From positions 1 through 64,000 of the forward strand of contig JAATGU010000059.1 of assembly GCA_015654535.1 (NCBI GenBank): a stretch of DNA of 64,000 nt. Reading direction: 5' to 3'. The number at the start of each line of letters is the position of its first letter. Within the stretch, counting starts at the first letter, position 1. The notes below the pieces were generated by a model. The model saw only the letters and a list, made by a program, of their open reading frames with translations, searched no databases and was not told the origin of the DNA. This stretch comes from Bacteroidales bacterium. GTDB taxonomy: Bacteria > Bacteroidota > Bacteroidia > Bacteroidales > Bacteroidaceae. A program made the translations under genes and the position numbers. Positions 49,656-58,047 of this stretch are shown piece by piece.

Positions 49656-50858
49656 ATGACATCTGTAAAAGTTCGTTTGAACACATGTCGTTCCAATAAA
49701 AACGGTACTTATCCACTGGTGATACAATTGATTCACTTGCGGAAGAAAAAGAACGTAAACACTCCTTATCATCTTTCTTTAAAAGATTTTGATAAAAAAA
49801 CTGGTAAGGCTGTTATTCGGAGAAAGAAAAAAAATAATCTGGCAGAAGAGATTAATCGGTATCTTTTTTCCGAAACAAAAGAACTTCTGCAAGTTATTGG
49901 TCGGCTGGAAAAACAGAAAAGAGTCTTTACCGTAGGGGATATTGTACAGCTTTACAGTCCTAATTATAAGAATGAAGTCTTTATGGAATATGCCAACAAG
50001 GTTTTGATAGAACTCAGTGAGAATGGAAAAGGGGGAACGGCCGATCTTTATCGGAGCACGCTCAATAAGATCGCTCTGTTTCAAAGTCAGAAACCAAAGC
50101 TGACATTTAATGATATAAATAGAGAATGGATAGATAGTTTCAGGAACCAACTATTAAACTCTGGCTTGCAGGAAAACTCCGTTTTTTCTTATCTGCGTAT
50201 TTTGCGAAGTATTTATAACCGTGCCGAGAAGGATGGAATTTGTCACAATCTTCGCAATCCATTTTTGTACCAACGCTTTTGTCCGGTACCTACGGTAAAA
50301 CATTTGCTTGACGAACAATCGTTCCGTAGAATAGAGGAAATTGATCTGGATTACGACGAAACACTCTCTTTTTCGCGTGATCTTTTTCTGTTTAGTTATT
50401 ATACTCAGGGAATGTCTTTTATGGATATGGCCTATTTGAAGAGGGAAGATATACATGAAGATGTGATTTGGTACCGTCGTAGTCGTAATAAACAATTTAC
50501 TAGTGTAAAAATAAGTAGACCTTTATATAAATTGATTAATAAATATAATGATGGAAGTGAGTATATTTTTCCCATCTTTCGTTTGGGGAACATATCTTTG
50601 TATAATCAATATCGAGTTGGGCTGAGACGGCATAATTTCCAGCTAAAGAAGCTGGCCTCTTTGTTGAAACTTTCCTGCCCTTTGAATTCTCATGTGGCAT
50701 TGACTACTTGGAATAATAATTCTTCTAGCGGGGAAGTATCCCTCTCTATCTTTTGTGAAGGCAAGAAACGTTCAGTCAAAGTCTCTTATTTTTCTCCCGA
50801 GGAGATTAAGGACTCTGTACTAAATGCGTTGAATAAACTGATAAATAAAGAGAAATAA
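49656..50858 (+). CDS. Tyrosine recombinase fold protein with degenerate active site
   Basis: The product is 400 residues, full length for Bacteroides tyrosine recombinases, with arm-binding (1-100), SAM-like core (105-205) and catalytic-like (215-395) domains. The family motifs are recognisable but catalytic residues are gone: YTQGMSFMDMAYL has Gln where the relatives have Arg (TRGMSF), SHVALTTWNN replaces a HVARHTWA type motif, CEGKKRS replaces the GMGH motif, and the tyrosine is displaced (VSYFSPEE). There are no stops or frameshifts, so it is probably kept as a DNA-binding protein rather than an enzyme. It follows FecR after 220 bases. Confidence 0.8.
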   Translation: MTSVKVRLNTCRSNKNGTYPLVIQLIHLRKKKNVNTPYHLSLKDFDKKTGKAVIRRKKKNNLAEEINRYLFSETKELLQVIGRLEKQKRVFTVGDIVQLYSPNYKNEVFMEYANKVLIELSENGKGGTADLYRSTLNKIALFQSQKPKLTFNDINREWIDSFRNQLLNSGLQENSVFSYLRILRSIYNRAEKDGICHNLRNPFLYQRFCPVPTVKHLLDEQSFRRIEEIDLDYDETLSFSRDLFLFSYYTQGMSFMDMAYLKREDIHEDVIWYRRSRNKQFTSVKISRPLYKLINKYNDGSEYIFPIFRLGNISLYNQYRVGLRRHNFQLKKLASLLKLSCPLNSHVALTTWNNNSSSGEVSLSIFCEGKKRSVKVSYFSPEEIKDSVLNALNKLINKEK

Positions 50859-50979
50859 TAATATTGAGTATTGATAATGATCTATTTGTAAATCTATTAC
50901 CGGTATATGATGGTTTGTAGGTAATCCAACCATCCTTTGCAATGCCGATAAGAAATTCTTAGTGAAGCATATAGAGCAA

Positions 50980-51147
50980 ATGATAGCAGATAAAAAATTA
51001 ATGAATATGTTTATAAAGAAAAAGAAAGAAGGTGGATTTATTAACCCAGCCTATGAACGATTGAACAAGATCCTAGGTATTGCGTCTTTTGTTATTATTG
51101 TTTTGATTTTTATATCCTTACTGGTGATGGCTTTTAGGGATATTTAA
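50980..51147 (+). CDS. Small single-helix membrane protein
   Basis: The product is 55 residues from the ATG at 50980 (a GTG at 50962 would add six). A basic N-terminus (MNMFIKKKKEGGFINPAY) is followed by one membrane helix (IASFVIIVLIFISLLVMAF). It lies 121 bases after the recombinase-like gene and ends before a terminator. The family is unknown. Coding potential is moderate: start, charge pattern and helix are plausible. Confidence 0.5.
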   Translation: MIADKKLMNMFIKKKKEGGFINPAYERLNKILGIASFVIIVLIFISLLVMAFRDI

Positions 51148-51182
51148 GATGTATAGATGATAGAAATAAGTTAAACTAAAAA

Positions 51183-51230
51183 GCGAAATATAAGAATTTG
51201 AATTTTTCTTACGTTTCGCATTTCTATTTT
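51183..51230 (+). terminator. Terminator after the small membrane protein
   Basis: GCGAAA..TAAGAA and TTCTTA..TTTCGC pair with a small internal loop, followed by ATTTCTATTTTT. It separates the plus-strand regulatory block from the convergent beta-propeller gene. Confidence 0.75.
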
Positions 51231-51244
51231 TATAAACTCATATG

Positions 51245-52144
51245 TTAATAAACCAGGACTCTACTATTTGGCAGATCAGGAATGTAAAGCTTTCCTTTGT
51301 GCAAAGTCATATCAGCCGGACCAGCTAATTGCAATGGAAGAGTAAGCATTTCTGTTTTATTGTCTTTCAAATTAATTTTCCCTACATTTCCATTTACCCA
51401 TGTAGTAAAATACAATGATTTGCCATCTTCGGAAAGAGCTAGTCCATCGTATTGGCTCATGCGATTAAAGAGTTTTTTAACTACAGGATGATCAAAGTTA
51501 TTAATAGTATAAATAACATTTGCTGCAACAGTGTTTCCATCCATTGGGCAAGAAGCCACATAAATGATACTGTCTGTTGCGACAATTCCGTTTGCTCCGG
51601 GAACGTTGGCAAAAAGTTTAGGAGTCTGATTCTCTATCTTATCGGGAGCACTAATATCTAATTTATAAATATTCCCTGTGTTTGTAACAGTGATATATAG
51701 ATATTTTCCGTTTACCGAAAGATCATTAACATAATAATCTTTTGCTGAAAAATTTATTTTCTGGCTTTTGTTTATATCTTTAAGATTAAAGACTACTACA
51801 GCATTTACGTCTGCTACAAATAAATAATCATTAACTACGCACATTCCCTTAGGAGCATTCAGCCTGCCGTCTGCAGGAACTAAAATAGATGGTTTTCGAG
51901 AATTAAATTCCATAATATATCCTTTTCCAGCTTTATTAAGAGGATCAAGTTCTTTTCCACCAAAGTTACTGATGTATAATGACTCTCCATTCCAGTAAGT
52001 TGCTTCACAGAAACGTAGACTGTCAGAAATAATAGTAGCAGAATTGGTAATGGGTATCACCTCAACGTTCGCTTTTTTTTGATTCATACAAGATGCAGTC
52101 ATCATTGTGATCAATAAAAGGCTTCCTATAACTTTTTTATTCAT
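51245..52144 (-). CDS. SMP-30/gluconolactonase-like beta-propeller lipoprotein
   Basis: The product is 299 residues. The lipobox is TMMTASCMNQKK. The rest is a six-bladed beta-propeller with repeats such as LNAPKGMCVVNDYLFVADVN, PGANGIVATDSIIYVASCP and MSQYDGLALSEDGKSLYFTT. Metal-binding residues typical of active lactonases are not clear, so it may be a binding or scaffold protein on the outer membrane or in the periplasm. It is transcribed alone from TATCTTTG at 52173-52180 on the minus strand. Confidence 0.75.
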   Translation of the reverse strand: MNKKVIGSLLLITMMTASCMNQKKANVEVIPITNSATIISDSLRFCEATYWNGESLYISNFGGKELDPLNKAGKGYIMEFNSRKPSILVPADGRLNAPKGMCVVNDYLFVADVNAVVVFNLKDINKSQKINFSAKDYYVNDLSVNGKYLYITVTNTGNIYKLDISAPDKIENQTPKLFANVPGANGIVATDSIIYVASCPMDGNTVAANVIYTINNFDHPVVKKLFNRMSQYDGLALSEDGKSLYFTTWVNGNVGKINLKDNKTEMLTLPLQLAGPADMTLHKGKLYIPDLPNSRVLVY

Positions 52145-52172
52145 ATGTTTGTAGTTTGTTAGTATCTGGGAA

Positions 52173-52180
52173 CAAAGATA
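52173..52180 (-). promoter_or_regulatory. -7 box of the beta-propeller gene
   Basis: The minus strand reads TATCTTTG, matching TAnnTTTG, 28 bases before the start codon. Confidence 0.55.
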
Positions 52181-52222
52181 AATAATATAACGATTATTGG
52201 TCTTTGTAACAAGAAAAAAAAT

Positions 52223-52230
52223 TATCTTTG
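52223..52230 (+). promoter_or_regulatory. -7 box of the GNAT-like gene
   Basis: TATCTTTG matches TAnnTTTG. Because it overlaps a TTG at 52228, that codon cannot be the translation start; the first in-frame ATG is at 52312. Confidence 0.55.
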
Positions 52231-52311
52231 TTCGATTTTTCGCAGTATAGATGCTACTTCTCTTTAATTAAAGAGGCTATTTTAGGCAGCAAAGAACTGA
52301 ACTATAGACTA

Positions 52312-53124
52312 ATGGCGAGTAAAGATTACGTATATTATAAAAAAGGAATTATTTTTAGTAAAGCCCCCCATAAAGAGCACCAATTAACAAAAATAATAAG
52401 ATTGAATTTATTAAAAGAACAAAAAGGTTGGTTTTTAAGGAATACTTATGATTTTGATTCTAAAGAGGCTACTTCTTTTTGGTTTATTATAAAGGATACA
52501 TTTGGAGGAATGGAGGCATTAAGCAGGAGAACACGTAACAAAGTACGCCATGCATTGAAATTTTTTGAGATAAGGGAAATTTCTGTAGAACTGATGCGTG
52601 AGCAAGGTTATGATGTTTATTGGGACTCTTTTCAGCGTTATTTTCATACAACGGATACTGTGGCTTCGCGTTCTTTCTTTTTAGCCGAATTAAATCAGCA
52701 AAAAGAAGGTAGAGAGTTTTGGGGAGTTATTGATAAAACAAATGGTACGCTGGTTGCTTATTCTGAGAATTATTGCAAAGAGCAAATGTGTGAGTATTTT
52801 ATGTTAAAGGCTCGTACTAGCTATTTGAGGGGAGGATATTATCCCTTTTATGGCTTATTATATAAAATGGATGAATATTATTTAGCATTGGTGAAGATGC
52901 GCTATGTATCGGCCGGTTCTCGTTCGGCAACTGAACATAGTAATATTCAGCCTTTTTTAATTTCTATTCTTGGCTTTAGAAAAGCTTATACAAAACTATC
53001 ACTTACTTATACTCCATGGTTGAAATGGATTATTTCTGTTTTGTACCCAATGAGGCAACATATCCCTAACTTACAAATGCAAGCGTTATTACGCCTTGAG
53101 GCAATGTCACGTGGGGATATATAA
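52312..53124 (+). CDS. GNAT/FemAB-like protein of unknown substrate
   Basis: The product is 270 residues from the ATG at 52312; a non-ATG start between 52237 and 52312 is possible. RTRNKVRHALKFFEIREIS and GREFWGVIDKTNGTLVAY resemble FemAB-type acyltransferase folds, in which a tRNA- or CoA-linked group is transferred. No catalytic residue can be assigned. It is cytoplasmic. Its stop is one base from the convergent glycosyltransferase stop, and both may act in cell-surface synthesis. Confidence 0.55.
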   Translation: MASKDYVYYKKGIIFSKAPHKEHQLTKIIRLNLLKEQKGWFLRNTYDFDSKEATSFWFIIKDTFGGMEALSRRTRNKVRHALKFFEIREISVELMREQGYDVYWDSFQRYFHTTDTVASRSFFLAELNQQKEGREFWGVIDKTNGTLVAYSENYCKEQMCEYFMLKARTSYLRGGYYPFYGLLYKMDEYYLALVKMRYVSAGSRSATEHSNIQPFLISILGFRKAYTKLSLTYTPWLKWIISVLYPMRQHIPNLQMQALLRLEAMSRGDI

Positions 53125-53125
53125 C

Positions 53126-53998
53126 TTATTTTAGGCTACAAAGATAAGCAAGTTTATAAAGAGCAAAGATTTTTAGATTGGGGTGGGCGCTTAATAGATT
53201 TTTTAGCATAATTTTTTGTCCTATTATAAAAAAAAATGCGATGAATGGACGAAGTCCTAATGATTTAATCATTTTATATACATCAAGTAATTTGACATAT
53301 GATTTTAAGGAATCTGCGTTTTTAATTAAATTTTCTACGCTTTTTTTAGTTTTTTCGATAAATTCAGCATTTGTATCGGGCACATTATGAAATATCGGAT
53401 TCTCAATATGAATCACAGGGATACATGCATCTTCCAGTTCTTTACCAAAGAAAGTATCTTCGTGTCCATATTGAGTAAAGGATTCATTGAATTGGATACT
53501 CATAAAAGTCTTTTTATCTATAAGAAAACTGATACTAGTAAACTGAGCGTAAGGTTTCTTTAGTCTTTTTTCAACTGATTTTTCTTCAATTGAAGTTCCA
53601 TAGTAATATCGCAAAGTCTGATTTGCTTCCGGAATCTTCCGTTTGAATTTTAATCCTCCACAAATAACTGCACTTTTTTGTGCAAAACTCATGTATTTAG
53701 TAAGGAAATCTTTCTTACATGGCATTACATCGGAATCTAAAAATAGTAAAAACTCATATTGTGCTTGTGTGGAGAGATAGTTCCGAATGCAGGAAATTCC
53801 TACATTTTCTTTGAGTTCAATAAACATACAGTTATCTAATTTGTTTATCTTCCTGTTATTGCGTTTCATTTCCTCCTTTGAAGCATCGTCGGCTACCAGT
53901 ATTTCGACGGGGAATGATAAGGTTTGTGTTTGGCGAAGAAGTTCTTCAACCAACTCCAAACAATCATAGTTATAAGTAGGAATAAGGATGGATAGCAT
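53126..53998 (-). CDS. Family 2 glycosyltransferase
   Basis: The product is 290 residues with the GT-A fold. MLSILIPTYNYDCLELVEEL starts the nucleotide-binding half, EILVADDAS is the first acidic motif, and FLLFLDSDVMPCKKDF the DxD-like motif. YGHEDTFFGKELEDACIPVI is the acceptor-side region. A hydrophobic segment near the C-terminus (FIAFFFIIGQKI) may touch the membrane. It adds a sugar to a lipid- or protein-linked acceptor; the sugar is not predictable. Its -7 box is at 54021-54028. Confidence 0.9.
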   Translation of the reverse strand: MLSILIPTYNYDCLELVEELLRQTQTLSFPVEILVADDASKEEMKRNNRKINKLDNCMFIELKENVGISCIRNYLSTQAQYEFLLFLDSDVMPCKKDFLTKYMSFAQKSAVICGGLKFKRKIPEANQTLRYYYGTSIEEKSVEKRLKKPYAQFTSISFLIDKKTFMSIQFNESFTQYGHEDTFFGKELEDACIPVIHIENPIFHNVPDTNAEFIEKTKKSVENLIKNADSLKSYVKLLDVYKMIKSLGLRPFIAFFFIIGQKIMLKNLLSAHPNLKIFALYKLAYLCSLK

Positions 53999-54020
53999 CT
54001 TTTCTTTGTTCTATTTGGTG

Positions 54021-54028
54021 CAAATGTA
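54021..54028 (-). promoter_or_regulatory. -7 box of the glycosyltransferase gene
   Basis: The minus strand reads TACATTTG, matching TAnnTTTG, 22 bases before the start codon. Confidence 0.5.
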
Positions 54029-54082
54029 ATATAAATATTGCTCATTTAGCTTAAAGATAGCCAGTAATTTAAAGTAAAAGTA

Positions 54083-54090
54083 TAACTTTG
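54083..54090 (+). promoter_or_regulatory. -7 box of the DUF5686 gene
   Basis: TAACTTTG matches TAnnTTTG. It overlaps the TTG at 54088, so the ATG at 54112 is the likely start. Confidence 0.55.
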
Positions 54091-54111
54091 CACTCTATTT
54101 ATTTTGAATAT

Positions 54112-56667
54112 ATGAAACAACGATATATCAGACTCGTTTTTGGATTGATTCTCTTTGTCGCTTCTATCACTGCTTCCGCACAGTTGTCAGGTATAGTGCG
54201 GGATTCTCTCACTAATGAACCATTACCCTATGCTTCCGTCTCTTATGAAGGAAAAGGTGTGGGCAGCATTTCAGATGTGAATGGTGCTTATCGTATTACT
54301 ACCCGCAAAGGTTGGAATCAGGTAACCTTTACAGCAGTGGGATACACAAAGAAAACCGTAAATTTTCTTCCTGGAATTACCCAAAAACTTAATGTAAGAT
54401 TACAGCCATCCGATGTGCGGTTACAGGAAATTATAGTAAGGCCTAAAAAGGAAAAGTACTCCCGTAAAAATAATCCGGCGGTGGAATTGATGAGAAAAGT
54501 AATTGCTCATAAATCTAATCAAAGATTGGAGGACAATGATTTTTATCAATATGATAAATATCAAAAGATGACTACTTCTCTTAATGATGTGAAACCAGAA
54601 GACTTTGGTAAAGGAATTTATAAAAAAATGCCTTTCCTAGTTAATCAAGTGGAACCATGTGTGGAGACTAATAAGCTAATTATCCCAATATCTGTGCAGG
54701 AAATTGCTTCTCAAAAAGTCTTTCGAAAAAATCCAAAGGATGAAAAAACACTTATAAAGGGAATGAACTCGTCGGGTATCGATCAATTGTTTTCTACAGG
54801 AGATATAATGGGAACGGTACTCAATGATGTCTTTGCCGATATTAATATTTATGATAATGATATTCGACTGTTGCAAAGTAGATTTATGAGTCCTATTTCC
54901 AATTCAGCAATTTCTTTCTATAAATATTATATCATGGATACGGTTTATGTGAATAAAGACCGCTGCATACATCTTACTTTTGTTCCTAATAACTCTCAGG
55001 ATTTTGGCTTTACCGGTCACCTATATATATTAAATGATTCTAGTTATACCGTAAAGAAGTGTACGATGAACTTGCCTAAGAAGACAGGAGTCAACTTTGT
55101 GCAGAACCTAGACATTATTCAGTCTTATGAGAAGCTTCCGGATGGTGAATGGGTGCTGAAAGACGATGATATGATTGTAGAACTTTATTTGATGAAGCAG
55201 CTTCAAGGTATACAGGTAAGGCGCACCACAAAATATAGTAATTATTCATTTAAAGAGGTTTCACCGCAACTATTCCGACTCAAGGGAAGTACGGTGAAAG
55301 ATGTAGATGCAATGATGAAGGGAAATGATTTTTGGAATCAAGTGCGGCCAGTACCACTTACAGATAAAGAAAACGGGATGGACTCATTTCTCACTCAGTT
55401 GGAGCAAATGCCTGGCTTTAAGTATACTATCATTGTACTCAAAGCATTAATTGAGAACTTTGTGGAGACTGGTAGTAAAGAGCATCCTAGTAAGTTCGAC
55501 TTTGGTCCTATGAATACAGTGATAGGTAGTAACTTTATTGATGGGCTTCGTCTGAGACTTAGCGGACAAACAACGGCTAAATTTAATCCAAATCTTTTCT
55601 TGAGTGGATATTATGCCTATGGTTTCAAAGATAATCGCTCAAAGTATAAAGCTACAGTAGAATATACTTTTGATAAGAAGGAATATCTTCCCAGAGAATT
55701 TCCTAAAAATTCGATATCTGCTTCTTATTTGTATGATGTAATGTCCCCTATGGATAAGTTTTTGAAAACGGATAAAGATAATGTGTTTGTAGGGTTGAAA
55801 GCCACTACTGTGGATCAGATGTCTTATATCCGAGATGTTTCTTTAAAATACGAGCGGGAGACAAACTCAGGTTTTTCGATTGAAATGGATGTAAAAAATC
55901 GGAATGATCAACCAGCGGGTAACCTTTTTTACATTAAAAATGATGATGCAAAAACGATGATTCACGATATCACAACTACCGAAACCTCTTTATTGCTTCG
56001 ATTTGCACCAGGGGAAACTTATATAAACACGAAACAACGCAGATTGCCTATCAATTTTGATGCACCGATATTTACGCTTTCACATACGATGGGTATAAAA
56101 GATGTGATAGGTGGAGATTATACGTTTAATATGACCGAAATTGGCCTTTATAAAAGATTTTGGCTCTCTTCTTGGGGGAGACTGGATGCTTTTGTCAAAG
56201 CAGGTAAGCAATGGGACAAAGTTCCGTTCCCTTTACTGATAATGCCAGCGGCCAATCTTTCATATATAACTCAAAGAGAAACATTCAGCTTGATCAATAA
56301 TATGGAGTTCCTGAATGATCAATATGCTTCGCTTGACTTGACGTATGATATGAATGGAAAGATACTTAATAGAGTTCCTTTAATTAAAGGATTAAAATGG
56401 AGAGAAATATTTAAATTCAAAGCTTTGTATGGAAGCTTGAGTGATAAGAATAATCCCGATAAGAGTGGTGACTTATTTCTTTTCCCGACACGTAATGGAC
56501 AAACTACAAGTTTTGCCATGGGTAAACGACCCTATATGGAATTTAGTGTAGGAGTCTATAATATATTTAAGATAATTAATATAGAATACGTTCGCCGTCT
56601 CAACTATTTGGATCATCCGGGCATTAATAAGGATGGAATTCGTATGGCAATGTTACTTAATTTTTAA
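54112..56667 (+). CDS. DUF5686 outer-membrane protein with carboxypeptidase-like domain
   Basis: The product is 851 residues from the ATG at 54112. The signal peptide ends VASITASAQ. A CarboxypepD_reg domain follows (about 22-105: LSGIVRDSLTNEPLPYASVS, GSISDVNGAYRITTR, QEIIVRP). The remainder is a large predicted barrel of the DUF5686 family, with SKFDFGPMNTVIGSNFIDGL, SASYLYDVMSPMDKF and the C-terminal strand GIRMAMLLNF ending in phenylalanine. It is not a TonB receptor: no plug domain is seen. Function is unknown. A terminator follows. Confidence 0.8.
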   Translation: MKQRYIRLVFGLILFVASITASAQLSGIVRDSLTNEPLPYASVSYEGKGVGSISDVNGAYRITTRKGWNQVTFTAVGYTKKTVNFLPGITQKLNVRLQPSDVRLQEIIVRPKKEKYSRKNNPAVELMRKVIAHKSNQRLEDNDFYQYDKYQKMTTSLNDVKPEDFGKGIYKKMPFLVNQVEPCVETNKLIIPISVQEIASQKVFRKNPKDEKTLIKGMNSSGIDQLFSTGDIMGTVLNDVFADINIYDNDIRLLQSRFMSPISNSAISFYKYYIMDTVYVNKDRCIHLTFVPNNSQDFGFTGHLYILNDSSYTVKKCTMNLPKKTGVNFVQNLDIIQSYEKLPDGEWVLKDDDMIVELYLMKQLQGIQVRRTTKYSNYSFKEVSPQLFRLKGSTVKDVDAMMKGNDFWNQVRPVPLTDKENGMDSFLTQLEQMPGFKYTIIVLKALIENFVETGSKEHPSKFDFGPMNTVIGSNFIDGLRLRLSGQTTAKFNPNLFLSGYYAYGFKDNRSKYKATVEYTFDKKEYLPREFPKNSISASYLYDVMSPMDKFLKTDKDNVFVGLKATTVDQMSYIRDVSLKYERETNSGFSIEMDVKNRNDQPAGNLFYIKNDDAKTMIHDITTTETSLLLRFAPGETYINTKQRRLPINFDAPIFTLSHTMGIKDVIGGDYTFNMTEIGLYKRFWLSSWGRLDAFVKAGKQWDKVPFPLLIMPAANLSYITQRETFSLINNMEFLNDQYASLDLTYDMNGKILNRVPLIKGLKWREIFKFKALYGSLSDKNNPDKSGDLFLFPTRNGQTTSFAMGKRPYMEFSVGVYNIFKIINIEYVRRLNYLDHPGINKDGIRMAMLLNF

Positions 56668-56720
56668 GAGAATTTATGTTCTATTGATCCATCCATGGAA
56701 TATTAAATTCTCCTTTTTTA
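56668..56720 (+). terminator. Terminator after the DUF5686 gene
   Basis: GAGAATTTA and TAAATTCTC form the outer stem with further pairing inside, followed by CTTTTTTA. It begins at the stop codon. Confidence 0.75.
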
Positions 56721-57054
56721 TTAAAAGTTATCTAAATCAAATGCATTGGAATTAATCGGATTTTTTGTCTTTCTCGTTGTATATAACTTTGGGATATTCC
56801 GGTACTTTTGATAGATATAGGAAGGGAAGGTCAGAGTTGCACTCGTTTACATCAGGCTTCAACAAAATCTTTTCAAACGTTCACTCTATAGGATAGGATC
56901 TGTTGAAGAATAACAGGATATTTCTCTGGCTTCTGTATTAATATGGCCGAATTTATATAGACTTTAAATTTCATTTAATCTTTTTTCGCAATGTATATGT
57001 ATATTCTCCAAACGTTTTCCAACCAAATATGGTTCTGCTGATCTTGATTACTTT
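56721..57054. other. Gene-free interval
   Basis: No open frame, RNA or clear promoter stands out. The minus strand has short protein-like pieces (for example INSAILIQKPEKYPVILQQI) broken by stops, which might be an old gene remnant, but the match is too weak to name. Confidence 0.4.
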
Positions 57055-57429
57055 TTATCCTGTTTTAGAACTGGAACCTTTTAGTAGTTCTAATTTGGCC
57101 AATAGCATAGCATTTTCTTTCAGTAACAATTTATTTTCTTCTTTTAGTGATCTGTTTTCTTCTTTTAAGTAAAATGTTAAACTTTCATTATTTATTGAAT
57201 TACGCTCCTCTGAAATGATCATTTCACCCCTACCATCTACTAACCAATAAATATTAAGCTGCGGAAAGTTGAGAATTATATTACGCATAGCCTTTGTGCT
57301 TATTTCGTCTTTTAAAGTACGAATATAAGCTCTGCTCATCCCTATTTTTACAGAGAAATCGTTAGGGTTTGAGTTGATATAGTCAATAAATGAAAGTAGT
57401 CTTTTTTTTATTTCACTCAATTCTTCCAT
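57055..57429 (-). CDS. Small DNA-binding-type regulator with C-terminal coiled coil
   Basis: The product is 124 residues. The first 75 resemble a Bacteroides helix-turn-helix/phage-repressor-like domain: RLLSFIDYINSNPNDFSVKI, GMSRAYIRTLKDEIS and YWLVDGRGEMI. Residues about 88-117 are a leucine-rich coiled coil (FYLKEENRSLKEENKLLLKE). It probably binds DNA as a dimer. It is divergent from the SusC gene with 618 bases between them and may regulate that locus. Confidence 0.7.
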   Translation of the reverse strand: MEELSEIKKRLLSFIDYINSNPNDFSVKIGMSRAYIRTLKDEISTKAMRNIILNFPQLNIYWLVDGRGEMIISEERNSINNESLTFYLKEENRSLKEENKLLLKENAMLLAKLELLKGSSSKTG

Positions 57430-57564
57430 AAAAAAAACATTATTATGGGTAAAATAATTCGCTTTTTATTTTGATTTAAGAAATATATTACTCATATTTG
57501 TATCATGAATAATAAATAACTGCATCAAATGTAATAAATAAATGCAGCTATTGCAATCGTAACC

Positions 57565-57714
57565 ATGATAAATGATGGCAACGAACAAGTTGAGAACAGG
57601 CATTTCGATACTTATTATGCAATTTTTGACAGAGTTAAGAGAATGGTACAAAACAAAAAGTATGGGCCATATTGCTATGGAAAACACAGATACTTATTGA
57701 GTACTATATTATGA
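57565..57714 (+). other. Short protein-like open frame, possible gene remnant
   Basis: A 49-codon frame reads MINDGNEQVENRHFDTYYAI, FDRVKRMVQNKKYGPYCYGK, then HRYLLSTIL. Upstream codons in frame also look protein-like. The composition differs from the AT-rich surroundings. No family is recognised. It could be a small gene or a piece of a deleted one. Confidence 0.35.
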
Positions 57715-57818
57715 TGTGTTTGCATTTCTTTTTTAATTTTATATGTAATAGTTCTGCCTGCGTTAAAAACAATAGATGTTTTGTATAAATTTTATCAATA
57801 TATAAATATCTAACTCAA

Positions 57819-57947
57819 ATGAGGAAAAACATGAACTATCTAAAAATGAGAAGATGCATTTATTCGTTCCCCACTATTATTATAGCTCTTTTTCTATCAA
57901 TGAAACTTATAATTAAAGGATCAAATTTTGGAGTGAACACTTCTTAA
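57819..57947 (+). other. Short frame with signal-peptide-like sequence before SusC
   Basis: A 42-codon frame (MRKNMNYLKMRRCIYSFPTI, then IIALFLSMKLIIKGSNFG) ends 100 bases before the SusC start. It has a basic start and a hydrophobic core like a signal peptide but no mature part. It may be a leader peptide or a truncated gene end. Confidence 0.3.
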
Positions 57948-58047
57948 ATGCAATGTCTATATATAAAAATCGAGGACAATATTTGATAAAATATTTAAGA
58001 TATATAGTTCCGAATTTATTAGTAATTATATTAAAATTGTTAATCTT

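Noticed and set aside
52228..52311. TTG at 52228 as start of the GNAT-like gene
   Set aside because: The codon is part of the -7 box TATCTTTG, so it is not transcribed as a start.
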